From Amylostereum areolatum (Eukaryota; Basidiomycota; Agaricomycetes; Russulales; Stereaceae): 64,000 nucleotides of DNA. The stretch lies in the NCBI GenBank assembly GCA_012932865.1, contig SAXG01000116.1, positions 28,345 to 92,344 on the forward strand, in the 5' to 3' direction. The position numbers were made by a program, and so were the translations under genes. Positions 23,037 through 35,700 of the stretch are shown here, in pieces. Positions within the stretch are counted from its first letter, which is position 1. Each line of letters starts with the position of its first letter. Under the pieces are notes generated by a model. The model had not been told where the DNA came from and ran no database searches. It worked only from the letters and a program-made list of their open reading frames with translations.

Positions 23037-25203
23037 ATGGACCCTCCCGCCACCACCGCCAACGTCGACGACCCGATGGCTGCCGTCGTCTCCCACAACC
23101 CCCAGCCCATCGCCCCCGCCGTGGGTGCCGCCCCCGCCCCCGCCCCTCAAGGCGTCAACAAACGCTACCGTCCCGCCCCCGCCAAAACCTTCCAATGCAG
23201 AGGGTACGGCGACTGTCGAATGGTCTTCAGCAGGAGCGAACATTTGGCCAGGCACATACGGTGCGTTCCTCGCCCTCCCCCTCGTCGTCCAGCGCGTTCC
23301 TAACGTTTCCTTCCTCATCGTTCCCCTCGTCGTCCGCAGAAAACACACCGGCGAGCGTCCGTTCACCTGCCACTGTGGAAAGCAGTTCTCCCGCCTCGAC
23401 AACCTCCGCCAGCACGCTCAGACCGTTCACGCCGACAAGACGGAGCAAAACGAGCGCATGATGCGCGAGCTCACCTCCCTCCACGCCAGCATGGCCGCCG
23501 CCAACAAAGCCACCCAGCAGCGCGGCAAGCGCGCCCAAGGCTCCGCCAACCCCAACAGCATCTCCCCCACCGACTCCCACCCCGATATCGGCGCCTCCGT
23601 CAAGCAAGAGGACGTCCACATCTCCCTCCCCCTCCACCAGCGTCCGGGCACCAGCACCGGTTACGAAGGCGACACCGACGGTCTCATGTACCACCCCGCT
23701 CCCGCCGGTCATCGGCCGTGGCACATCCAAACGGCGGACATCGACCGCCCGAATCAGAGGCAGGTCTCGTCCAATTCCTTTCGTGACCCAACCCACCAGT
23801 CCTTTCGTGACCCAACCCAGTCCTTTCGTGCCCCAACCCAGTCCTTTCGTGCCCCACCCTCCCCCTCTACCGCATCCGCTTACCACCACTCGGACACAAC
23901 CCAGTCCTTTCTCGCCCCAGGAAAGTCCATCGACTTCGGCCTCGCCGATCTCCCAAGGAGCCGCGCAACAGCATCATCTGCAACAACCGCAACCTCCGCC
24001 GCGTCCGCCAACGGCAACTTCGTCTCGTCACCAGCACCATCACAACACCAGCAGCAGCAACAACAACACCAGCAGCAGCAGCAGCAGCAGCAGCCACCTC
24101 CACCATCATCAGCAGATCTCCGTGCACGACCTGACAGCCGCCCACCCACATCTCACGACGCTTCCGACCCATCTACACGACTCCCGCCCCTCGCAGCGGT
24201 CGTCTCCTCATTCCCCTCATCCCAATGGGGGATCCCCTCGCAATCCTTTTTTCCCTTATCCTCAGGCCCAGGACGACCGCCCACCGCACAACGCCCAGGG
24301 ACAGCTCCCGCATCGTACTACGCCGCCCACGCTCCTTTCGGTCCCGGTCCAGGATCTGGATTGGCACCTCACCCAGAGCTATCAACATCCTCAGCCTATG
24401 GACGCCCAGACTTGGTCGGAGACGGCCCAACGTCGCCCCTCGCAGGATCGTACGACTCTCCCTTTTCCTTCCACCCACCCGCGCTCTCCGACGCATCAAA
24501 CTCTCGCAAACGACCCTACCCAGGATCCGACGATGATCCCGCCGCCAACCCGGGCGCCGACCGCGAACGGGGAGCGTCATCCTATGGGTATGAATCAGAG
24601 TCACGACCTCAGTCTCGGCGGCTCACCGTCATGGAACTCTGCAATGAACCCGATGCAGATCCAGCAGCTCGACCATTTCTACCGTCTGCAGCAGGACCGG
24701 GAGCGGGAGCGTCAGGTGGCGCAGGCGCAGGCGGCGGCTCACGCCCGACAACCTCTTCCGGGCTCGTCGCATCCGCCGCGCAGCTCGCACTCTTCGATGG
24801 GCCAGCACTACTCCCAGGATCTGCGGCGGCAGCAGCAGGATCAGTTCCGGCATCTTCAGCAGCAGCAGCAGCAGCAGCAGCAGGCGCAGGTGGCGTACGA
24901 CACGGACGAGTATCTTCACCAGATCTACAACAATCCGTCCACAGCGCACACGCGACCGGCGCCGTTTTTCGCCATCGAGCAGGGTCTGGGTCAGGTGGGG
25001 GGTATGTATCCGCCGCCCCCGCCTCAGCAGCAGCAACAACAACACGCTCCCCACGGTCCCCACTCGGCGGCGGGGCGTACGCACGAGGATCAGGGGTTCC
25101 CGCCGTCGCGCGGGCAGGAGCGGCTCAGGCAGAGTCCCGTGGAGGCGATCAAGTTCGCCTCTCCGTCTCTCCTGTCCACTCCCCCCCTGCAATGAGGGTT
25201 TAG
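23037..25203 (+). CDS. C2H2 zinc-finger transcription factor, long disordered tail
   Basis: Exon 1 is 23037-23260, the intron is 23261-23339 (GTGCGT...CCGCAG), exon 2 is 23340-25203, 696 codons with the stop. Two tandem fingers span the intron: [20 protein letters not shown] and [21 protein letters not shown], joined by the TGERPF linker. [17 protein letters not shown] helix follows. The rest is low-complexity: SFRDPTQ repeats, a Gln run, and a short motif [15 protein letters not shown] that I recall from related agaricomycete factors. From about 23950 the GC3 signal moves to the next frame, so the C-terminal reading is uncertain. It is likely a nuclear DNA-binding regulator; its target is unknown. 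Confidence 0.75.
23783..25195 (+). other. Second open frame overlapping the transcription-factor tail
   Basis: This frame is open for 1.4 kb in the +1 register relative to the zinc-finger frame. It lacks an ATG at its start. Its product is Gln/His/Pro-rich and protein-like ([17 protein letters not shown], poly[15 protein letters not shown]). Third-position GC is high here, while the zinc-finger frame falls to roughly a third over the same stretch. It could be the true tail, reached through a missed intron or an indel near 23950, or a case of overlapping coding. Confidence 0.4.
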
Positions 25204-28200
25204 ATCGCGCCGCGGCGCGCGTGGATGGATGGCGACGGCGACGGTGGTGTAAATGGTGCTCTCGGCTTTGCGGCGGAGGTTCATGGACAACTTTTTTGGG
25301 TGTGCTGTCGTAGGGTTCTTCTTGGGTTCGTCGGTGATCGGTTGTATGTGTCGTTGATGCCTCGGACTCGCGGACTCTCTCTCTCTTTTCCCCCCCTCTC
25401 TCCTTTCCCCCCTCGCGCTCGTTTTTTATCTCTCCTTGCGGTTGTACCCGGTCGTCTAGTTCGCGGACTCGCCTTTCCACTCCTTTGCTCGGTCGTTGTC
25501 TCCTTAACCTAATCACTCTATCCACCTGCCCCTTTCAAAATCCGTCTCCTGTCTCTCTCTCTTTACTTATTTACTTGGTCTCCTCGCGTCGTCCCTGTTC
25601 CGTGTCCCTCGTGTCGTTTCGTACATAATTCCATCCGTACTCCTTTCCAAGTTCGTCGTCCCCTCCCCTTGTTTTCTTTCTCCTTTTCTTTGTTTGTTCG
25701 TTAATTGCTTGGTCCGTGGTCTCGCCCCCTCCCTTCCCTGTTTGTTAATAGCACCTCGCCTTGCCTTTGTTTCTCGCTCGCAAAATCACCTAGTTGCATA
25801 CCTTCGTCGCGGCCGTCCGCTGGATATCGATACTTAGATCTATTTAGCATACCCGCCGTCGGCGCCCGTGACGTATCTCTCCCTCTCTCCCCGCCCGTGC
25901 TCCCGCTTCGTATCGTAATCTTATTGCGTGGTGTTTTTGGCTCGAAGGAGCGCGTGCGCGTCAGTGTGATCAGATTGGCTCGCGGGTCGACGTTGGGCGT
26001 CGTTGGAATGGTGTGGGACGGTACCGCCAGCGTCGAAGGTGGGGTTTTCTGACGTACGTTCCGGGAAACTGACGATGGAGGTATTCATGCATGGGTCATA
26101 TAGATATAGGGGAAGCGGGTGGCGGGCGGGAGCTACCAGGACCACTGCCACCGACTCGACGTAATCGCAGGCCGCGAACGGGGATCGCCAACGCGTGCAC
26201 GTCCCCAGCGGTTTCTTTCCCCCCGCCGCCACCACCGCTGGACGAGGACTCGACCGTCGATCCCGCTCGGACATCCCGACCCGCGCGAGTCGTCGTGGAT
26301 CGCCCTCAGGCTGCGCCCCATGAGTCGAGTCATCGCGCCAACGCACCGATCGCCAGGCGTCCGGCGCCGTTGGGGCTATGATGAGACTCCAGTTCCAGCC
26401 TCCAGCCAGCGCGAGCTCCAACCGCTGGTCTGCTCGCAACTCAGCGGTTCGATTTTTTTTCCATCTCCGGGTCGTGTCTGGGGCCAGCTGGTCGACGTTG
26501 TCTGTGTTAGTAGCATCCGCTGGCGTTGTCGCGCTTGTACGCTGTTATTCGATGTCCGTGAGTCGTTCCTTTCCCCCCGTTGTTCTTTCTAAAGTAAGGA
26601 CGAAGGCTGGATGCTTATTTGACCCGTAGCGCGGTCAGGCTCGCTCATGCAGCCAGCGCTACTACTAGAGCGTGCACGACCGGACGCCCCGTGCCGTCTC
26701 GCTTCTGCCTGCCACTCTTTTTACTCTTACGACCAGGTCCTACGTGCTCGCCATCGACGCTCTCCCAGCGCAAACGACCTCTGAAGAATGAACTCTCTTT
26801 TGGAAGATTGTCACGCCAGCTGAGGGCCAGGGACGGCAGCGTAGTACTAAGTATGCGGTAGATCACAGCTTCGCGGCGCTGACGTCGACTCGGTTCGCTG
26901 GCGCATTCAATCCAGCTGTCGGATAACCTACTAAGTACGTGGTACGTACGTCGATAGGGCGGGCCCACCCCCGAGTCGCTGAGAAGATGGTGGCGCCGCC
27001 AGGCCCGGGCACGGTCCTCTTGAACCTCTTTCTGACAGTTCATCAGCAACTCGACACGCCGCGCTTTCAACTGTTGGCCGTCGGTCGAGAAAGAGGCGCG
27101 TCCGGGGGGATCCGAAGGTCGCTGATCTACTGACCAGCGACGGCATATAGCAGTGACATACGAGGCTGCTCTCACGCGAGCCTGCGACGACGAAATGGAG
27201 GCCCTACGAGTGGGATCGTCGCAAAAAAGCCCGCGGCGAACAGACTCGCAGGAGGATATGCGTCTTCGTCGCGGCGCTCGCCGACTCCCACGTCAGCCGC
27301 CCTCCTTGCATAGCTTAAATAAAAGGAGACGCTCACCCCAAGCGGAGACCGGGGCAATCATTATTATCGACACTGTCACTGATCACGCTCTTCCGTCCCT
27401 GAGGCCTGAGGCCTGATCCCTTCTGTCCGGTATGATCCCAATGCCACTTACCTCCGCTCGCTCACTTGCTGAGTTTACACGTTTGTAGTGTGAACGCTCG
27501 TCGGCCATTTCAGGACTGGCCTGGCGTCTCCGCGCACGAGTTGCGGAGGTGGAACGGACGCGTTCCCACCGATTGAACACGGCCACGCGTTGGCATCCGT
27601 GGAATTACGGCTTGGCGCTCTACCCGGGGGGGGCTCGCGTTCTGTTGGAAGGAGGAAGATCCTGTGCGCCCGTGGGTATGTTATTGTATATGTTTTGGCC
27701 CGGGGGCGATCTCTCGAGGGGCGATTCGAACTCAAGGTACGTACGTGGTTTTAGACATCGCACCGTCGCGCTGGATCCCGCGCAAACCCCTGCAAAGCGC
27801 CTGGCTTCTGGATTTCGCGGGGCCATAGACCAACACATACAAGGCGTGGAGCCTGCTAATTTTACCAGCTGGGCCGCTCATCCGTCATTCAAACGCGCTC
27901 GAAGGAAAGACTCCGCGCCGCTCTATCGCCCTTGATGCGTGATGTACTGCGATCGGGGTGGAGATGCGGGAGGCGTCGGGGCGTCACAGGTCCCGCTGTC
28001 GAGGACGGCCCCTCGATGCCCCAACGGAACGATCCCGAGCGACACTGTGGGCCTGAGGTGGGGGGTATTTATGGACCGCGTCGTGGCGTGCGTGGCTTCT
28101 GTTCCCGTTCGCGTTCAATTGCTTCGTTACCTGCGGCGGTGCGTAGCTCCGATCTGTCAACGTACGGGGGGTTCGTCGTCGGTGCGAGGTACGTTCGTCG

Positions 28201-29635
28201 CGTTCTGTTGGATCGGCGATGTCTCATTTCAACTTGAGGTGTATGCCCGATGTACGTCACTTCTATCCCTCTCCGGGGAAAGTTTGTCGACGCGACCCTG
28301 ACCCTTCGGCGGCAGTACAAGAGTATACTGCATCCCCAACTCTGAGTCTCTGACAGACAAGGGATTATTCAGAATTATATACATCCTCTTATCGCCTTTC
28401 CTAGACTGCCTCGCTGTATGTATGCTGTGAAGCTGACCGCCTTGATACAGTGGGTCAATAGGAGTAAGGGTCTACCGCACCTCACTTCATTCACAAAGCG
28501 AGAACGAAGGAGCGGGGACAACACTGGACCGAGTTGGTACGCCGCTCCCGGCTTCGTGGATCGCTGCACTTGCCCGAGATTGACCTCAGCTGTCGCTCCT
28601 GAAATTTAACTTTTAGGATCTCGAGTCCCAGATGCTCCCCGGAGTCTCACCAGGTGGGGCTATCCTTCGAATCAGTTCAAGTTTAAGTGGTACTGGTCGC
28701 ACTCGCGTCACATGTATCCTCCCGGTGCCACATACGCTCCTCAATGGCGGCCGTTCGGGGCAAACCCTCGCGAGAAGTAGGCCCGCATCGACTTTACCCA
28801 TCCCACACTCGTACCGCGACCCTCACGATCGCCGCTAGATTCTTACTTCGCACGGCCACGGGTTGGCTCTAAATATACCCCAAGTGACCCCCTCCCCCAA
28901 CGTCACCACTCGAACGTCCGACATCTTTGGTATGGCTTATTCGAGATGACGGTCCGTAGTCCAGTCATACTCTGTACAATGATCTATACGGTCTCGTTGA
29001 CCAATCCGTTCGAGATCAGCTCGCCATGCGGAGTAGCATCAGTTGACTAGTTGCATCCGGCTGTGTAACTGGTTGCATCTGATCTGTCTCCCTCCCCAGG
29101 CACATCAAACCCCTATTTCATTTCAGAGCTTCAAGCTTCAGTACTTATCATTTCACATTACGTTTCATTCAAGACCTGCACTACATATATCCCAAGTAAG
29201 TATAAGTCCAATTACTCCCCTTGTCCGTCGCCGCCCGTCGCGCGCCGCCCCCCAATTACTCCCCTTGTCCGTCGCCGCCCGTCGCGCGCCGCCCCTCTCG
29301 ACCCCGCCCCTCTCGACGCCCCTTCGTGCCCCTCCTCCTGCGCCGCCAGTCCCGCCCGCCTTCTCGCGCACCCCTCGTCGGCCCCCGCCGTCGTGCCGTT
29401 GCGTCTCGACCCCCGCTCGTCGCCCACGCCCCGTCGTCACATGCTCGCACTCGTCGTGCGCCGTGCGCCCCCTCCTCCCGCACCGTTGACGCCCCCACGT
29501 AGTACGCGGCCGCCACTGTCCCGCCGTGCGGCGCACACCGGGACCATGACGGCCGCGTGAGGGGACCGGCGGCATCCACAAGCAAGTCAGATGGTCGTGT
29601 GCCGTGCGCCGGTAGGGTACATGTAACATACTATA
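25204..29635. other. Non-coding region after the transcription factor
   Basis: 25200-25900 is strongly pyrimidine-rich (CTCTCTCTCTTTTCCCCCC and similar) and is probably the 3' UTR and terminator area. The rest has only short, unsupported open stretches. A GAGGCCT duplication lies near 27400 and a 44-bp tandem repeat at 29208. Confidence 0.5.
29208..29295. repeat. Two-copy 44-bp tandem repeat
   Basis: The unit begins CCAATTACTCCCCTTGTCCG. The second copy starts at 29252 and appears identical over its length. GC-rich CTCTCGAC(G/C)CC repeats follow. Confidence 0.85.
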
Positions 29636-31577
29636 TTACAAACGTCTATCGAACGGCGGCACTCCCGTCACATGCTCGTCGACCGCGAGTACGCCAAACC
29701 ATCCATGCCCGCCGGGGATCGACGGCGCGAAAAACTCCATGGGCGCGAGATCCCGGTCGAAGTTGGAGCGGCATGGGCAGAGCGTCTCCATCTCTCGCAG
29801 TTCCTCGGCGACGATGGGGAGCCTCTGTCGCCACCATCGATCGCCCAGAGTATGCGCACGTACCATGCCTGGCTCGGCACTCTCACTTGGATACGTCCAT
29901 AGCCCCTGCGCCTCAATTTCCTCTTGCGCGCCTCGAGGCCAAACCATATGGCCTAGCGTGCCGTCTCCGTCGCCCAGCAACTGGAAAGGCTCCCACAGCC
30001 AACGGTCGAACCCCCACGGGCGACGCGCGGGACCCTCGGGTTCCCGGTATTCGTCATGATCGCGAGGTATCGGCGGGCCCGACAGGAGCTTCAACCCCGA
30101 CACGAAGATGTGCGGCAGACACACGTCGTAGCCGCACTCAACAGCGTCCGACAACCCGTCTAACAAACGGTGCAGCAGGGAAGCGGTGTCGTCGTCTTCG
30201 AACTGCAGGCGCTTCGCCGGGTGAACCAACTCGACGCGGGAGAGCCTCGGGACTTGCCCCAGCGAGAGGAGCGACGGCAGGCCCTCGGCCAAATCGTCGG
30301 CTGCGCGATGGGCAGCAATGAGGGTCACAGGTGAGAAGCGGGCGGCGTAGAGGCGCCCCACGCGCGTGCTGCTCGCGGACGTTGCCTGGACCACCAGCGT
30401 GTCGACTTGACGCATATGAGGAGGAGGGTTGGCGAGGAGGACGTCAAAAGGGGGACTCGGGGGGGCGTCCCAGGTAGCATGGTGGGGAGGATGGACGGGC
30501 CCCCGTAGGGCGAGCTGTCGAGACCCCCAGCGTGCGTCTTGGTTCCCGACGTCGACGTCGATGTGCACATGATGGGCGAGGTGGGCGGGGACGCGTATCG
30601 ACGCGCGGTCGATATCGTGCGAGATGGCGACGGAGGGGATCGGGAGGGATGAGGGGAAGAGAAGGAGGAAGATGCCCTCCAAATGCATCATGTCACGGTG
30701 AGACCCGTCCACGGTCATTCGGTGCTGGCAGCTGGGGAGGACTTCGCAAACGAGGAGGGCGCGGTGGACGAGCGTTGTCTCGTCCGCAATTTCGAGGTGC
30801 TCCAAGCGAGGGAGGGCCACGCGCATGTTGGAAGGGGGGCACATGGCACCTCATACGAGCGGGAGGGCGTACGCCAACGTCAATTCGCGAAGCTGGGGGA
30901 GAGACGCGAGGGTGGCCACGAACTCGGAGGTGGTTGTCCATTGGCGAACACCGAGCAGATCCACGCGCGCCAGACCGGGGCTGAACCACGATGAAGTTGG
31001 AGACAATAAAATGCCTGAGAGTTTGAGGGATGCGAGCCCGGCAATGGCGTTGGGCGGCGGGTTGGGGAGGGTCGCGTCGTGCTCCGTCCAGACATTCTGG
31101 CCCCACCTGTCTCGATCCACGGCGGGAAGAGCCCAGGGAACGCGCTGGTCGGACGTGAGAGTGACGCAGCGTAAACAGGATGTGCATGCGGCGACGAGGC
31201 GATCCGGGGGGCAGTCGCGGACGGACGCTACGATGGACCGGAACGGACATTGAAGACCGAGGAGATGGACGATCCGGGCGTGCCAGCCAGCCGGAAAGAC
31301 ATCGCGGGCGACATCGTGCGGGGACTGCGGCACGCTCTGTAGGTCGGCGGGGTGGTTCCCTAGGCGTTCGACGAATAGGTCGAACCAAAATTGTGACGCG
31401 ATCGGGATTATGGACCAGAGAGCGCGGTCTGCGATGGCACATGCACGCCACCCGCCGACAGACGTGCGTGGCCGAAATCCATGGCCCTGGATGGACGAGG
31501 ATCCCTGTGCTGGTCGAGGTGTCGCGGAGATGGCGGAAGACCATTTGAAGCACTTCGGTGGGGAGGGCGTCAGACAT
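29636..31577 (-). pseudogene. F-box protein gene with a frameshift and an in-frame stop
   Basis: The start MSDALPTEVLQMVFRHLRD is a typical agaricomycete F-box, followed by WISATHVCRR. The expected W-R-x-x-A continuation is in the next frame (WRACAIADRALWSIIPIAS), so one G is extra in the CGGCGGGTGG run near 31448-31455. The frame then continues through LRR-like segments to an in-frame TGA at 30851-30853, after which the same frame stays open for about 400 codons to 29636. F-box proteins act as SCF ubiquitin-ligase substrate receptors. With two defects this copy is probably dead, unless the frameshift is an assembly error. Confidence 0.7.
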
Positions 31578-31837
31578 GTTGAGCTGGAGATCTGTTAGCG
31601 AGAAATGCAAGCGAATGGTGATCAACATACCCGGGCAATCGACGAATATGCCGGGAGGGGGTAGGTTACAGCGATTATCGTCGTTGCGCTTGGTGGACGA
31701 AGGGCAGAAAATGTTGAGGGACGGCGATTGGACCGGCCTCCATGGTTGACACCAGAAGCCGGGCCCGGACGAGGAACCGATTGCGCGCTGAGCGATCTAA
31801 TGAGACCAAGTCCCCCGGAGCCCTAGATCGGTTGGAC

Positions 31838-32070
31838 ACCGTTAACGCGTCCGCGCGAGGAATCCGTTAACGCGTCCGCCCAAGAAACCCGTTAACGCCT
31901 CTGCGCGAGGAATCCGTTAACGCGTCCGCCCAAGAAACCCGTTAACGCGTCCGCAAGAAGCCCGTTAACGCCTCTGCGCGAGAAGTCTGTTCACGCCGCG
32001 CAAGAAATCCGTTAACGCGTTCCCCCAAGAAACCCGTTAACGCATTTGCGCGAGAAGTCTGTTCAAGCGG
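31838..32070. repeat. Left GTTAAC repeat array (ATCCGTTAACGCGTC orientation)
   Basis: About eight intact and two degenerate copies of a 26-30 bp unit built on (A/C)CCCGTTAACGC(G/C)TC(C/T)GC, with alternating GCGAGGAATC and CCAAGAAACC spacers. It lies between the F-box pseudogene and gypsy-2. The 15-bp core is the reverse complement of the core at 59371-59661. Confidence 0.9.
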
Positions 32071-32325
32071 ATAAGACAACAATCATCCAATATCCATAGG
32101 CCAGACCGCCGCGAGTTGACACTCACGTGAATCCGGTGTCTTCGAAAAGAGTCGTCCCTCATTGTCACCCCACCCTCCCACTGTGTACTTTTTGTTCCCC
32201 ATAATAATACATCCATTCTGTGAAGGCAATCCATTGAGCGCGCTACGCCAAACCCCCCTGTATACAGAGCCCATGGCATACCTTTGCGTGGTTGAGTGTG
32301 CCGTGCTCGCCGCCATGGAGCAGGG

Positions 32326-32744
32326 TGTCAGCAACGACTAGTGCGACAGCACCAAGTTACGACAAAGCTGACAGAGGAAGAGGACGACAGAGGGGAGCCG
32401 ATCAGACACGGCGACAGACAAGGGAAAGCAAGCAAAGTCGGTAGAATTGACTAGCTCGAGATAAGGAATATGTACAGCGAGAGCGAGCCTTATATACACA
32501 AGAGGAGAGAGACTTAGGTAAGCAACCAATACACGGCGATCAGTAAGCAGACCAAGTATAAGTAAGCAGTCGTATGTAAAAGAGCACAGCATGAGTCAGA
32601 ATGGTACAGCAGTCACGTGGGTCCGGGCGGGATATAGATGAGCCGGGTCCGGGCCAAGGTGGAGCCGGACCGGTGATAAGTCGATAAGTCCTAAAGCGTG
32701 TAACCGATGTAAAGTAAAAAGAAAATTATAGACCGTTCATGACA
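32326..32744 (-). repeat. gypsy-2 3' LTR
   Basis: 419 bp. It lacks 38 bp present in the other LTR. The pol stop codon lies a few bases inside it. Confidence 0.93.
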
Positions 32745-35700
32745 TCACCCCTTCCTTAGATTCGACGTCCTCGTCGTAATCAGATCCAGTTTCTTCCTCC
32801 GACAGGAGTTTCCAACGATTAAGGCGTGCAGGTTTCGGGGCACCCGGATGTTCACGGTGGAAGTCGTCAATGCGTTTCTTGGCATTCTGGAGATTGGTGA
32901 GAGGCTCCCAAGTATTGTCATTGTCTGGGTAGCCTTTCCATTTGACGAGGTACTTGAAGCCGCGACCAACCTTCTTGGAGTCTATAATCTTTTCGACCTC
33001 ATAGACTTCCTCTCCTTGGACTAACTCTGGCGGTGGAGGTGTAGGTGCTTTCTGATTGTCAAAGGCGGGACCGTTGTGTGGAGATAGGAGGGACTCGTTG
33101 AAGACCGGATGTTTTCGTGACCAGGATGTAGGGAGGCGAAGCTTGTAAGCCGATGCTCCGACTTTTTCCAGGATTTCGAAAGGACCAAAGCGCTTGTCAT
33201 CTAGCTTTTGCATAGGACGTGCCGTTTTGATTACGGTTTGGCCATCTCTGGTCTTGGCTTCCAGCCAGACAAAGTCGCCAATTTTGTAATCTATTGGTTC
33301 GTCCTTCTTGCGATCGTAAAAGCGCTTTTGATCGTCCTGTGCTGCCTTTAGCGCAGAGCGGGCTTCCTCATAGATGTCTCGCATGCGTTGTGCAAACTCG
33401 TTCGCCGATGGGTTGTCTGTCTCACGTCGAGGGTTTGTCCCCAGGTAGAGTTCCCGACCATAGTTGGCAAAGTTGGGAGACATCCCAATCGAACTATGGA
33501 CCATGTTGTTGAGTGCAGTCATGGCAAGTGGGAGGTAACGTGTCCAATTGTCCTGTCGTTGATTGACGAAGATGCGAAGGTAGTTTTCCATGGTCATGTT
33601 GGAGCGTTCGGTCTGTCCGTCCGTCTGAGGGTGATACGCCGTGGACGGGTTCCCTTCAATGCCTAACAGTTGGAACAATGCTGTGGTGAATTTGGAGACA
33701 AACACGCTGCCACGGTCGCTGACGATCTTTCTAGGAATTCCATGATGGGGGACCACCTCGCGTAGGTACTCGAAGGCGAGTTCGTCCTCCGTTAGGTCTT
33801 TTGTCGTGGCCCAGAATACAACCTGCTTGGTACCCATGCAGTTCACATTGCAGATGGCGTCTTTTCCATCCGAGACTGGGAGCGGCATGACAAAGTCGAT
33901 GGATACATGCTCCCAAGGCGCTTGTGGCGGGTCATGTGGGTGGAGTGGAGCGGCAATGCGATCATGTCTAATCTTGGTACGTTGGCAGGTCTCACATCCT
34001 TCAACATATTTCCGGACATCGTCTCTAATGGCAGGCCACCAGTAGTTGCGCGTGATGAGCTCATGGGTCTTGTATCGTCCTGGGTGACCGACAAGCGGGC
34101 CGTCATGATGAGCTTGGATGATGTCTGCACGGAGTCCTTTGTCTCTTGGGACATAGAGTCTGTGTTGCCAGGTGATCGTTCCATCTGCGTGTTCCAGCCA
34201 TCCCTTCACTTTGAGTGCTAAGGCGCGTTCTACTGCATGGTCTCGGAGTAAGGTAGCCTCCTGAATCCGCTCAATGAAGACATTGTCAGGTCCATTGGTT
34301 ATAATTCCTGCATGGTTGAGGGCGCGAAAGAGTTCTGGTTTCAGGAGGACAATGTTTTCATTGTCTTTCTCCCCCTTCTCAAGGCCCGCTAGTCGGGAAA
34401 TAGCATCGGGTTTACCCATTGTTTTGCCAGGCTTGTGGAGTAGCGTACAATGATACTCTTGTAGCTCCGTTAACCATCGTGCTTGTCTCCGATTTAGCTT
34501 CTGCGCCTTGCGGAAGTACGTGAGATTGCGATGATCCGACCAGATTTCAAACTCCTGTCGTGCCCCCATGAGGTATTGTCTCCATTCCTCTAGCGCCGTC
34601 ATGATAGCCAGTAATTCCTTGTCATAAATCTCATAGTTCCTCTCAGCTTCGCTGAGGGACTTTGAGAGGAAGGCGACCGGGTGCCATTTGCCATTGTCCT
34701 GTTGTTGCGAAAGTACCGCGCCCGTGGCATAATCAGAGGAGTCCGCCTCGACACGGAACTGTCCATCGTCTGTAGGGATTGCTAGAACTGGCTGCGATGT
34801 TATACGTCGCTTGAGTTCCTCAAAAGCCTCCTGCTGTGGGGTGTCCCAGACCCATTCCGTCTTCCCAGTGAGTTTAGTCATTGGGTGAGCAATGCCACTG
34901 AAGTCCTTGATAAAGCGACGGTAGAAGTTGCAAAAGCCCAAAAATGATTGAAGTTGTTTCTTCGTTTTGGGGGCTGGCCAATTGGTGATTGCCGCGACCT
35001 TTGCTGGATCCATGCGAACCCTTCCTCCGCCGACAATCATGCCCAGGTATTCGATTTCTGCCTTCTCAAACTCGCACTTTTCTGGCTTTAGATAGAGTTT
35101 GTTTTCTCGCAGGATCCGAAGGACCTCCTTGACTATCCGACGATGTTCTTCTAGCGTATGTGTGAAGATGAGGATGTCGTCCAGATAGACGACCACGACT
35201 CCTTGGTGGATCAAGTCTTTGAACAGGTCATTCATCATGGCTTGGAACGTAGACGGGGAGTTGGTGAGTCCAAAGAACATGACCGTAGGCTCGTAGAGAC
35301 CTTTGTTTGTGCGGAACGCAGCTTTCCATTCGTCCCCTTCTTTAATCCGAACATTGTTGTATCCCCATCGGACATCGAGCTTGGTGAAGTGCCGTGCTCC
35401 CTTAAGCTTGTCAACCAACTCTTGGATGAGCGGGAGCGGGTAACGGTTCTTTATTGTCATCTCATTGAGCTTTCGATAGTCCTGCACCGGACGTAGCGAG
35501 CCGTCTTTTTTCTTGATGAAGAAGAATGGGGAGGCCATGGGTGATTTGGACGGTTGGATCCGGCCAGATCTTAGGTTCTCTTCCAAAAAGGCGTCCAGTT
35601 GCTTCTGCTCGTCCAATGTGAGGGGGTAAACTTTGCAATCGACCGGTTTGAAGTTAGGAGTGAGCTCAATGGCGTGGTCCCATGGGCGTCGCTCAGGGAG

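Noticed and set aside
29557..30321. 254-aa plus-strand open frame
   Set aside because: Antisense shadow of the F-box pseudogene; no independent evidence.
31740..31790. Possible terminal inverted repeat matching the area near 59660-59690 (CAGAA...CGGGCC...AACCGA)
   Set aside because: The match is short and gapped; it could be chance, so I do not claim it as the element's end.
31838..32070. CRISPR-like regular repeats
   Set aside because: Fungal nuclear DNA; units are degenerate, spacers are repetitive rather than unique, and no cas genes are present.
32338..32592. 84-aa open frame repeated at 39358-39612
   Set aside because: It lies wholly within the gypsy-2 LTRs and exists twice only because the LTRs are repeated.
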